A stretch of 64,000 nt of DNA from Callaeas wilsoni (Eukaryota; Chordata; Aves; Passeriformes; Callaeidae), in contig VWPU01003192.1 in the NCBI GenBank assembly GCA_013398955.1, positions 620,001-684,000 on the forward strand. The letters run 5' to 3'. Shown piece after piece: positions 24,301 to 36,700 of the stretch. The translations under genes and the position numbers were made by a program. Within the stretch, counting starts at the first letter, position 1. Each line of letters begins with the position of its first letter. The notes under the pieces are model-generated. The model did not search any database. It saw only the letters and a list, made by a program, of their open reading frames with translations, and had not been told where the DNA came from.

Positions 24301-26719
24301 TGTGGATATGGGTTAAAAGTCAGTTAAGAAGTAATTATGAGGTGAGAGGCAAATATCACTCAGTCAACATCTATCTATCAGATGGAAACACGGGAGAAGT
24401 AAAGTGACACTGCTTGTCATAGATAATGCACTTTAGGGTTTAATATTAAATGCTGTATGGTATGTTTATTAACTGAATGGAAGAGTCAGTGTTGGGGCAG
24501 CAACTCTTGATTACGATGGTAGATGGCATGAGTTAGCAGAATTCACATAGGACTATTAAGAATTTCAGTGGGACAAAAGCAAACTGAATGAAGAGGTAGT
24601 ACCAACTCAAATTTCAGTCAGATAAATGCTAAAATGTAAATTTGAATGGCTTTTAACTTACAAAGGTTTCAAAGCCGAGCACCGTACTAAAGAAAGGGAT
24701 GCATGTTTCACTGTAAACAATGCACTGTAAAAAACTTTCAGTATCCATCTGATGTTGAAATAAAACCAAACAGAATGCTAAGAGGTATGAAGAGTGGATT
24801 AGAACACAGCAATTTTCTAAAATCCAGTCGTAGAAAAACTGAGGTATGTTAAAGGAATAAGCAGCATTAAATAAAATGCAGGAAGGTAATCTCTAATTTC
24901 TGATACTAAAAGACTCAAGGAATGTTCAAGAAAGGTGAAAGGTGGCAAGTTCTTTTCATTTACTCAAATAGATTTTGGAAACCACTAACACCAAGAATGG
25001 AGCAACATTTTGTCAGCAAATAAATAAGTTGCTGAGTGGAAATAAAGGAGAACTGAGGTAATGCCAATATTATTTTATAATCGTTAATCATAGGAGTTTT
25101 TATAAGGCTTGTTAAACATCATGCTTCCAGTTTAAGACAACCTCTATTGTGAGTAAGACTGAGTCCATCACTGTGAGAAGCTTTATCCTTTTTTTAACTC
25201 AGAGTGGCACTACAATTCTTTTCATAGACAATTTGAGATGATTCCTCAATTGGATAATCAGTAAATGATGCAGTATGGGAGTTTGAGTGTCCTGATGTTA
25301 GGCTCTGTGCTGCTTCCTTTGTAGGCTTTCTTTGGAGATTTTACATTGGTGGTGGATTCCCCAGCTTTTTCAGTACTCCCAAGAGGACAGTACTTTGTGT
25401 GGTGGAAGGCATTTCATGAAAGTTGTGCTCCATCATATGCAGAAAACGTGTGTGCTTTGAATATGACTTTGATAGTATCTCCTCTGAGTAATGTAAGTGT
25501 AGCTGGTTCCACTGAACTGAGGACCATGAGCTGCTAAAGAGAGACATGGCACTGAGATAGAACACACTGGATAGTACTGTGAATGGTTGCCTTTACTTAA
25601 TTTTACTGTTTAGCACTCATATTCCCAAAACTAATGCTGGAAGCCTTAACGAAAGGAATGAAACCATAAGGCAGAAATCGTTTTTAGCAAGTCATTCCTG
25701 ATGGGTATTCCAGCAAGGTGGAGTAGCCTGAAGGAGATGATGAAGAACAGGCTTTGGAAGGAACCAGTCTTAGAAGCTGCATCTGAAAAGATACTACTTG
25801 CTCTTGACTTAACATTCTTTCTTGCTTGGGTTTTAGATTTAAAAGAGGGCTTTATATGTCTTACCATTTGCATCATACTTGCTTCATCATACTGCTTCCT
25901 GTTGGCCAAGTTCAGCTCAACAGCTGCTTTTTGCACAAACATGGTCTAGATGTCTTCTAAATACCTACTGCAATTTTGAGTGCTGTGAAGATTACAGCAA
26001 TATAGAATTTGACAAAATTATTTGTATATGATACAGGAAAATAAAAATAGAACTGTTTACTCATACAAAGTGTGAATCATCCTTTATTCATACAAAGTAA
26101 GGATTTTACCAGTTCAGGAAAGTGTGTGTGTATTTCTGTCAAACTAATATTCTTGTGGGACTGGGGACAGGGACAGGCAACACATCATCTTCTCTGATTT
26201 AGCACTCCTGTAAAGTACCTTGGCCAGAATTTTCCAAAGGAACTGGTTCCTGCAGTTAGCTCTAGATATGTTTTGATTAATGGATATCACCCTTTCTGGA
26301 AGGTTTTTCTGGCATTCCTCCTGGCAAGGAGTTTTGAAGGTGTAGGCCAAAAGTGTGACTGTGGGCACTTAGAAGTACTCTCCGTCTTAGAATATCCTGG
26401 TTAAAAGTAAGAAGAAATTTTGGAAATGTTTTCATTCTACTTTTCAGAAAATATCTCTTCATGTAAATTGACCATTAATTTGCTTCCTTTCCAGAAAGAG
26501 AAAGTGAAGAAACAAGTAAAATATAGTTGGTGCTATCAGAATCCTTTCTGAAATCCAGTTGGTGATACAAGAATGTGGTCTTAAAAGATTACACTTCACT
26601 TAGGCTTTACTCTTCCTTCTCCCTTCCCAAAAAAGCTATAGCAGGAAAGCGATCCATAAATCCCTGTGTCCACTTTATGGCATGGTGCCTCAAATGATGA
26701 ATGCTGACACATTTTGATT

Positions 26720-26736
26720 AAAAAAAAAAAAAAAAA
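26720..26736 (+). repeat. Poly-A run (17 nt)
   Basis: Seventeen consecutive A. It could be the tail of an old retrocopy, but no recognisable body precedes it and no target-site duplication is seen. Confidence 0.7.
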
Positions 26737-27604
26737 GGAAGTCCATAAAAAAATAAAATCAGCTTAGTGAATTGAATGTTGCTTCCTTAACGTTTTTCAT
26801 CCTGAACTCGTTTAGTAGGGGAAATGGATATTTCATCAGACATGGATTTGACGTTCCATCACATTATACAGTAAACAGTACAAACAATGTTATTTTTTTT
26901 AAATGGAGAAGCTGGAGGAGCTAAGACAGTAGCTGCTGTAAGGCACTGGTTATCTCATTTAAACAGATATTAAATGTAGGTGCCAGTGGTGTGATCATCA
27001 GCTGCTTCCCACTTTGTGAATAAATTGCTTAGAAGGAGTCTTTTTTCCTACCAGATGTGACCTAGATTTAGATTTCCAAAGGCAAAAAAAAAAGTCTATT
27101 GTGTAAAAAAACAATTGTGAGTAAAATGCATGGTAAATGAGCTTATCTCACTTTTCCAGGTGTTTAAGCTAATATGTTACGGAATTACAGCTTCATTTAT
27201 GAAAAATAATTGAGGAAAATGTTCCAGCAAATCAAATTTGGATAAAGGCTTAGTATAGTTATTGTGTTGTTAGCAAGTTTCTAAATGGAAGAAAGAAAAG
27301 GGAGCAAGCACAGATAATAAAAATATAGAAATTTGTGAATCTGTGAAGAGGCTTCTGTAAAGGGTCAGGGCTGGCAGTAGTACCCCACATGTATTGTGGT
27401 CCTGCAGAATGTCTTGGAACAATATGAATAATTATATTCCTGACAACCCATATGAAAGCAGGATTTTTTCTTGAAAGACCAAGCCTTGATATCTGTCGGC
27501 CCTGGATAAGGTTAATGACATTAGTAGGTTAAGTGTATAAACATCAAAAGAATAACACCTTTATTCTTTTTCTCATTTCTCTTTTTCTTTTATCGATTCC
27601 ATAG

Positions 27605-27737
27605 GGGCTGCCACTCGAAAACCGGACCCAGAGCCTGAGAAGCAGACAGACCATACTGTTAAAATTGCTGGAGTCATTGCAGGCATCTTGCTGTTCGTCA
27701 TTATATTTTTGGGGGTCGTGCTGGTAATGAAGAAAAG
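27605..27737 (+). CDS. PTPRM: PTPRM exon, juxtamembrane stalk and transmembrane helix (133 nt)
   Basis: This exon begins with GG, completing the glycine codon split from the 37-nt exon, and reads AATRKPDPEPEKQTDHTVK, a hydrophobic segment, then MKK plus AG of the next codon (arginine). Residues 20-41 of its 43 full codons form a single membrane-spanning helix of the type IAGVIAGILLFVI; the MKK(R) end is the stop-transfer signal on the cytosolic side. The helix is near-identical to mammalian PTPRM in my memory, and distinguishes the gene from its paralogues. The acceptor is a long pyrimidine tract ending CCATAG at 27604; the donor is GTGAGC from 27738. Entry phase 1, exit phase 2. Intron read-through would meet TGA at once. 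The next exon, beginning the cytoplasmic juxtamembrane segment, was not found in the remaining 36 kb. Confidence 0.95.
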
Positions 27738-30700
27738 GTGAGCAATTAGTGGATGTTTTCTATGTCCATATTCATATTGCATCTCCTACGGCAGTACTCA
27801 GTTTGATATTGGTAAAAAGTATCCAGCCACCTTCGTGTCCACAGAGAATTAATGTTTCTGTCTTTGTTTTATGTATAACAACTCGAGGTTAGTGATTCTA
27901 GCACTTCTTACATCAGTACTGCATGATGGACTCTAATAATAGGAGACTATCTTGTCCTGTGTGAGTCTCCACCCCTATTCGACAGATCAGCTGGAAGCTA
28001 GATGTAGTTTCATTCTTGCATGTAAAAGAAGTCCTTAGTTAAACAGGAGCTAGAGCTAAGGTAATTTGTGCCAAGAATGAGGTCTGTATTGTTCTGCATA
28101 AACTTCATTTCGTGAAAACGAAGGAAAATATTACAATGGTGCTGAATGTTTCCAAATGCTGGTTCGACACACTCATGCACTGAGATTGTTTTGGTCTGAA
28201 TATCATTTGGAAACTGCCACATTGTTAGAAGTGTAAGGCTTTTAAAACTGCTTGCCTTTCTCAACCCTTTAAGAGGTAAAATAGTAATGGGAAAAATATA
28301 GCTAGGGAGTTGGCACAGATAAGAAAAAAACCCCATATGATCTTAGAAACTTAGTCTAGATTGGGAGAAATTAATTAGCAAATAGAATTAAGGTTTTAGG
28401 TTGTATAATGAGCAATGTGAGATTTGCCACTGTTAGAGGTGGGGTTGGGAATGTTCAAGTGCTGTGTAAAGGGGCTGAGTGACAAATTCTCCTTCCACTT
28501 CCTCCACAGTCTTCTTACTGTGTCCCATAACCCCTCACCTGCTTGCTATTCCCCTTGTATTATCCCCTTTTTTCCTTTGAGAGCAATCCTGGCCTGATTT
28601 GGCTCATCCCAACCCTGTGTGGTTTAATTGTATGTTAACGAGTTTGGCAGGTCTGAGACAGTCCAAACCCCTGAGCTGCCTGAATTTCTTCCAGAATTTG
28701 AACAGTGGAGGTGCACAGCAAAGGAGGCAGCTGTCTGACAGTGCCTCAGGGCAGGCAACAGAAGTAGCTGCTTTTCACTCTCCTTGAAGACAGAAGCAGG
28801 GCCATGAGTTAGAAGGGCTCTATGAAGAGAAAGGTGAGCTGTGGCCAGGGCTGGGGGCTAGGTCATGACAGGAGGTATGTAAAGCACTCAGAAGCTGCTA
28901 TACAGAAGAGACTGAGACTTAAGCCCCAGGGTGAGTCTGACTGGGGCAATGGAATTGACCCGGTAACCAAGTCTGCTTAATAAAGTACAGTGTAGCAGGG
29001 TTGAAATCTGTTCTGACTTTGCAGTACTTTCTTCTTCCCACTTCTGATTTCTTGCATCATTCATACCTTCAATTTTAACAGTTGAACTCCCAAACTCCTC
29101 CCTAGGGCCAGACACAGCACTTGGCATGCAGGGAGGAAGGCTTCTTGGATTTTCTGGCCAATCTTTCTTCACACAATTCCTGACCAGCATTCATCATTCT
29201 CTCTGTTCCAGTTCTGAGCCTCTCCTTAAGTGTTTCTGCCAAAGGTAGAATGTATTCACCCAAGGGAGACAAGTTACTCTTAATCTTGAAGGGAGAGCAT
29301 TGCAAAATGATCCATATAGTTTCAAAGTGAATAAGGTGTCCGGGTCTCTGGCTAAATGGATGCTATGCCAGCTCCTGCTTAATTCTCTAGAGGAAAACTC
29401 TTTGATAATCTAATTGTTAGAGGCAGGAGGGCTCAGATCCTAAGTGTTTGCATTAATGCAGAAGGATACTTGATTCCTTCTGTCTACCACAGCAGAGTAA
29501 TTATTATTCATATTAATTCTGTTGGTAGAGAAAAAGTGCATTGTGTGAGCTTCCTTGGTTTTTGGAATAAATCTGCTTGTGACAGAGATGGAACTATTGA
29601 AAATACAAGTCCAGGAACTCTGTTGCCAAATACATACAATTTCATTGTGTAGTACAGAAAGAATGATACCAATAACTTAAACATATCCTAGAATGATGGT
29701 GCAGCCTTGAACAAAACAAACTGAAATTAGTTGAAGCGAATATTAAAAAGTAAGAACGGTTCATTTGTGTAACAGGATGTGACTGGGCTTTAATGAGAGT
29801 TTCGGGAGGTGGGTATATTGTCTCCCAAGCCTCTAAAGCATCTGCTGTAGCATAGAAGATCTTGAATACAATTACACTCATGACTTAAGCAGAAGATGAA
29901 CCGATTATTCAGTAGGTTGTTATTGGTGCATTAATTCACTAGGCTGCTGAGGGCCCCTATGGTTTCCCCTTGGTTCAGTTACTGTGTATATATTATGCAT
30001 TTGAAGAAAACGTATAAATCATGCCACAAGCTTAGTGTGACTGTAGTGGTTTTGCAGTTCTGCAATATTTTAGGTGCTACTTTGGAAAACAATCTTATCA
30101 AGCTGGTGTATTATTTGACTTCTGCACTTGATAATTTTATTTCGTTTACTTTATCAGGAGCTTTACTGGCATAAAGATCTGAGTGAAAAATAAAATAGCA
30201 CCTTGTAATTCGGTGGCACCTTTCCCCTGAGAACCACTTTGTTCTCTGCACTATTATATGCAGACACTCTGGACTGCAGTGGTGGATTTCACTGCACTGA
30301 GTCTACATGCTCTGAAACTTGTCTTGTTTGGAGATAGCTACAGCAAAATCCCATTCACATTCCACTATCCCAAGGCACATCCCAAAGCAAATACTATGTG
30401 TTATTCATTCTTCCACAGAAAAGAGTCTTAGGTACTTGATCTCCAGATTGCACCAGTAGATGAAACTTACTCTGTCTCTGGGGCTGCACAGTGCTTAATT
30501 AACTTAATTTCAAACCATTTATTTCCTTTGTCAAGAGATTTGGAAAGCAGTTTCACTAATGTGATAGCCATGACTTTGTCTAGCACATTCCTTAAATAAC
30601 CACCTCATTTCAGTCAATAACCATTCTTTGCTTGGTTTGTTCCAGGCACCGCAGATTTTCACAGATCAGTCTCTTGAATTTTTAATTCAATAGCCAAGTA

Positions 30701-33700
30701 GAGAAGACCAATATTCAAGGAGGTTTTCAGTGCAGCACAGATGTGCTTTGAATATGGCCATTATCAAAGCAGTAGGTAAAGAAGTTCTGCAAACATTAAT
30801 AGTCATTAGGCAGCATTATTATTTTCCCTGTATAATGGTCTTCTGAAGTAGTTATGTCCCAAAACAGGTCACAGAGAGATTAGGTGGCCTAGCAGTTCAG
30901 TGCATGGTTTGGAGTCACTAGTGAGGGTAGAAACATCATGGACACTGAAGCATTTTCTGTATGGACACTCAGCTTTTGACTGAAGTAAACCAAATTTGTA
31001 AACTTGTCACATGGGTCAGGGGAAGACTGTTAGTGCTTTCCTCTTTTTCTCTCTACTTGGTTGTTCATAGTTCCTTATCCATTCTGTTCTATCTTTTCTT
31101 TATCCATTAGCATTCCTGCATAAAGGTGTCGTGTAATGTAGTCTAGGAACCTGCAAGCTATTCCTAACACCAGTGTGGTCATATCAATGAGATGATTCTT
31201 CTGTGTGAAGTTAGAATCATGCCAATAGGCTTTTCTCTCCTCAATATGCTTTGTATCTGTCACGTAAGAATTAACACAAAGTTAGATGAGAACAATACAT
31301 GTGTTTCCACCATACTGATCCACAATAAAGTGGATTTTGAATGTGATCCTGAATGTTAAGTCTTAGGCAAGGCCCTTGATGGGCAAGGCCCAGTCTTTGA
31401 TGTACTCGCATAGAATTTTATAAAAACATTAAAAATAAAGAATGCACCAAGTAACTTCATCTTTTGGTCAACTTAAAGTGGAGCAGTGAAAATGAGAGTA
31501 CTGTTGCTACAACCTTTGGAAAAGCAATAGCCATTAAATCAAGACTTGCATAAATCAGACTCTTATTGCTTAATTTTCTCCTTTCCTTTTTTTTTTTTTC
31601 TATTCTATTTAAGTTAAATTTTAAAATTTTGCATAAGTTTGTAAGTTAATGGTCCAACATTTGCTTAAAAGCCCCTTATGTGTCTTTGGGGCAGCTGTTT
31701 CTGTCAAGGCTGCCATTTTGTTGCTGCAGTGGGAGTGCAGTAAGGAAGCAGTTATTAAAATTTTATTCCATTGGCTTCTGCTTCACTAGTAGGATGGAGT
31801 TTTTCTGATCATAAAAAGGTTATTTTGTTTTGCCTGGTTTTAGTTTCTGTTTTGCTGTCTCTGTGCCTGAGCCTTCCATGAGTTTCTAATGTATGTAATT
31901 GTGGCATCTGTTTAAGCCAGAGACCCTGGTTCTTGGCAGTGGATAAGGAAGGTTTTTGCACTCAGTGGATCTGGGCTGGGAATGCGTTGTTCCCATTCCC
32001 TGATAGCAAGTCAGGCTCTTCAGTTATACGTACACCTTTTTCCAACAATTTCAAACACTTAGGATAGAAATTGAAGATAATAAGGCTGAAGGAAAATTCC
32101 AGCCTCCTCTCTCTGAACCTTGTTTTTCCCTGTAGGCTAACTACTAAAGAGAGATGATGAAAGAAAACACTGTGGTAATGACACAGTTCCAGAAGTTTCC
32201 ATTCTGATGGGTCAATCCTTCTGCCACCAGCTTCCTGTGCTGGTTTTGGTAAATTTTATAGTGAAGCCTTATTCTACAAGTGGTATCCATGAAATTAATT
32301 TATGTCTTCAGTCCTAAAGGAGTTAAAAATGCTCAGTATTGTTGCTATATGCAGAAACAGTTTATTGACATAAAATAACCTCACTACTGGGAAGTGACTG
32401 AAGAGCCATGCTCATAAGAAAATTTGGCCTAATCTGGCCAAAATCTTTGCATCAGTCCTTTTAACAGAAAAAGACTTTTCATACATAGACAGAAACTTAA
32501 GTTTGTATTCATTATGTAGGAGGAAAAATGGAAATTGTCCGTATGTCTTAAAAAGCTAAATCCATTCAGTTATGAATGATGCTTTAGCATCTGACATGAA
32601 ATGCTTGTATAAAACTTGCAAGTATAGAACTTTCTGTTTCTGCAGGATTTTAATGTATTCTTTTTACTTGTTTCTTTCAGTCTATGGTATTCTTGAGAGT
32701 CAAAACCTTGGTGCTCTTTTTCAAGGACTTTTATGTGGAAAATCTCACAACTGTAGCAATATAGAAATAGCTGGAGCTTGAGACTTCCAATTTTTCTCAT
32801 CTTACACAAATTCTTAATGGGACATTTACACCAATTAAAGTTCCTGGATTTTCAGCATTTTTTTCATAAGGAATAATTTATCTCTATAACATATTTGGCA
32901 TATAAGTACCAGCAGTGCTTCACTGATTAATTGTATTTATTGTTGTTTCTCAAATTATTATATGTCTTTTGGAAGTATGAGAACATTTGTACTAATTACA
33001 TTAAATCTCTCTCGTGGCAACATATGGCAAGAAACAGGGTTGGCAGTGTCATGAGATTCTAAATCAAAGTGAGAGAATGAGTAATTCTGAAAAGTAAGGT
33101 AGGGGGAAATATAATTATGACTGAACTTGTAGAAAACAACCGCTTGCTAATAGGACAGGTAAATACTTTGTTAGGACCTGATCCCATGCTCCCTACTGAA
33201 TGCAATGGGATATGTGCTGGTGGAAGAAGCTTACAACTGTTTTGCAGCTTGCCCCTTACTCTACTCTTAGATATCTTTTAAAACTCAACTTTAGCAGGTA
33301 TACATTTTCCAGATGTGCCATGTGATTAAATATTCAGTGTGTAGCCTCTTGTGTTTGAACAATACTGTTTGCATCAGAAAAATGGGAATAAAAACTGGGA
33401 AATATTTCTAACGGCATCTTCACACAAAGAAGATGAGAGAGAAAATTTGATGAAAGCCTAGTTTTCAAAGGGATGCCTGAAGCATGTAGCCAGAGGCAAG
33501 TTAACATTAGTTATAGTCCTTTGCAAGGCCTGTTTACATGTTTCCTTTGTAGTCAAAGGGCTGTATGCATGTGCTGTAAAAATTACAAATGCCTACATGG
33601 TTCCTTTCAGCCTTTTATCTTGCCAACACGTGAATGCTAGTTGACATTATGCTCAGAGATGTTTTAAGATCTCCAGCCTTCTTTTAATTGCAGTCAATAT

Positions 33701-36700
33701 ATGGAATTCATTTAGGTTGAAACTTGCCCTTTCTGGAGGGCTGCAGTCCTGCTTGTAGTGGGCTCTTAACTGAGGGAGGGAGGGAAGGATGTAAAGCAGA
33801 AGAGCATAGCTGGAGGGCTTCTATACTTTGTGCTCACACAGAGCATGTCTAGGTGGAGTATCTGGCTGTGCAAGATGTTATGCAAGGCTGACGGAGCCCA
33901 TATTTGTCAGGGTGGTGGTGCTAGGTCTCCCAGGTTGTTCCTTGTGGCATTCGCGTGGGCAGGAATAACATGGATATGGGATCAGTTCTTATTTTTATCT
34001 CTGCCACATGGGAAAATACCACCAATATAATTTTAGCCCACAAGGATGGACTTTTTATTTGCATGACAGTAAGTATCTTTTTTCTTCTGAATTTAAAAGG
34101 TTGTTTAAAAGCTGAAATATTAAAAGAGCTGTGGCCATTGGTTTTTCCCCTCTGGAAACAAGTCCTTTCAAAGGCAGAACTGATTGCTTTAAGTAAAGAA
34201 AAGAGTACGCCAAGATTCTACAGTGCTATGACAGGAAGAGGAGCTACTTAAAACGTATTCTGAAATTCTGTATTGCTAAGCTTCTAACACCGTGCTAGAA
34301 TTTCTATATCCGTATTCCTAATGCAGCTGAGGTGTAATTGGAAGTGGTTTAGCACTTCAATTGGGAATATTTGTGTGCGTAGTGTATGCAGATATAAACA
34401 GACATTAAATACCTAACATTACTTTTAGTAGGTGTACCTTAAGGTGGTTTGATTTAACAGCTGGAGATGCATTATATATTGCATTGCTCAAAGTGTTATG
34501 GAGGTTGGATGTGTCACTTGTCTATTCCACAAACATTGCATGATATGCCCAGATACACATTCTTGCTACCTTTGATTTGTGTCACCAGTTCAGGTCTCAG
34601 TTTCATCTTGATTTTTCATACATTAATATTTGACTTTTCTTTCCTTCCATTTCATCTTTTCCACCACTGCCTAATCCTTCCACCATCATGGCAGAAGAAG
34701 CTATCACTCCTACACTTATTACCTGTAAGTAACTTCTTTGTCATCAGAGACACACTTTCTGCCATGTTGTTCCATGCCTGAGTAGTGAATGCTAATACTG
34801 AAAGTTCCTTTGTAAAAACATACTTTGTAAAAGTTTTATCAAGAGAAAAACAACATGGTCAACAATGTAATGAAATATTTAGCTTTTTAAGAGTTTCTTA
34901 TGTCTCATACTGTGTATTAGAGTCCTTTGAATAACATTATGTAAAGAATTTTCTTAATTGAGAAGTAGTAGATATAAATATCATTACCATGTCAATGAGA
35001 AATTTTCATGCCTAAATAAGTATTTTTAGAATTTATTTAGTAGTTTCTTTCTCATTTGTACTGTTGAAATTATAGCATTGGTTAGACATGTACAAGCATT
35101 TCCATTTGTTGCTGTGTACATATTACTACTTCTTCATGAATAATGATCATGCATAAACATCATAAGTTACCATTTCTGGAGTGAATTTCAAAGGAGAGAG
35201 CACTAAAAAATGAGAGCAGGATGAAGCATAACTTTCAGTAAGTAACTATTTTTTTGTTTTGATACAGTCCTTAGCAATACCATTATATGCTTCTTTAGTT
35301 ACCCAAAGCCTCGCTTCATTCCCTGTTGTCAGCAGGTGATGAATGAGAAGAGTTCTTCTGTGAATTTAGCAAATCCCTTTCTGAGGCTATTCACTTTTAC
35401 TTGCTTTCCAGGTACAAGGAGTACATAATAGACTAGCAAAATGCCAGGGGTCTTGCTTAGTTGCAAAATGAGATGCATTTAATCTTGTATAATCCTGTTG
35501 GCCAGCAGCAAAAATCAGCTGTCCAGTAGTTACCTGTTTTCTTTAAACCTCATATTTAAAAGTTGTGGGAATCTATGAGATATTTTTACATAGTTACAGA
35601 AGTTAGGGTGTTACTTGCATATGACAAATTTTAGTACCGGGTTTTAGGTACATATGGTGGTAGCATGCTCTTGAAAGAAACACGTTTGAGTAATGTTTTT
35701 TATTTACATGCAATATAAAGTGTTCTTTCTAGTTGCTGTTCAAACTTTTTAAATACATATCTTTTTAGTTTATAATTTGAAAAAGCATCAAGCATTCATT
35801 CATAGAACGTATGGAAAAATTATTAAATGTTTTCTATCTTGAAAACTTGGTCTTCAAGAATCCAAGCACAGCCATTCTTCAAATGAATTAAAGCAATTAA
35901 GATTTAAACCTCATAGCTGAAATTCTCTAAGACTTCACAATATATGGAAACTGCTCAAGTGGTTGGTAATTCAGATTTCATATTACCTTATTTGACACTT
36001 TATGTATAGTGCAATTTTTTAAAATTGTTGTTTAAAGCAATGTATTAATGTGGAGGTCAGAAAAAATTTGCTCTTCCACAGATACAGTATTCCAAAATTT
36101 GTTTCTGTTCCTGAGATAAAAAGATGTATTTTCCATGAAATATGCCTTAAAAAAAATAAATTCAGTTTGGGACCATTTAAATGCAGTTCTTCAAAATGTC
36201 AAAAGAGGTAAGCCATGTAGCATGGTCTTGCCTCAATAAGTAAATATATTTAAATTAATATTTTAATATGATTCATGTCTCAAGGCTAAGTCAAAAACAA
36301 AATTGAAACAAATGGAACATTAAATGAAACACTGTTCCATTATTTAGAGAAATTGGATTATATCTTTTTTTTTCTCTTTTTCCACAGACAAAGGAAAATG
36401 CTTGAATTGAAATGGTTTCTTTAGGTTTTACAAACAGGTTTTGTCCCTAGTTTTGCAATCATAGAGACTGTTAATAGTGGATGGAATAGGGCATCTCAGG
36501 ATTATTTGAAGCATTCTCCCAGTAACTTCAAGAAAATATCTTTTCATTACTGTGATACAAATTCAGTAACTTTGTAGGTTGGATTGATTAACTCTTCCAA
36601 AAGAAGTTGTGGAATTTTGACCTCATAGTGTTTTGTTTGCCATCTGGCAAAAGAAGGGTAGTAAGAGCCCTGAAAAGTGCAGTCAAGATTGGCTGTCAGT

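Larger units (their letters stand above)
10098..27604 (+). other. PTPRM: PTPRM intron segment between candidate cassette and transmembrane exon
   Basis: Starts with a CpG-rich open stretch at 10242-10333 behind a strong acceptor. The rest is AT-rich intron with inverted repeats at 11747-11770, 17780-17802 and 21362-21392, a purine tract near 22486-22506 and a 17-A run at 26720-26736. A GC-richer unexplained patch lies at 15284-15520. I recognise no further exon, RNA gene or large repeat; this 17 kb is notably poor in young repeats. Confidence 0.75.

Noticed and set aside
26720..26736. Poly-A as the tail of a processed pseudogene
   Set aside because: No recognisable cDNA-like body upstream and no flanking duplication.
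36387..36410. Acceptor-like TTTTTCCACAG with downstream AAAGG as the next PTPRM exon
   Set aside because: The downstream frame does not give the expected lysine-rich juxtamembrane peptide and meets stops quickly.
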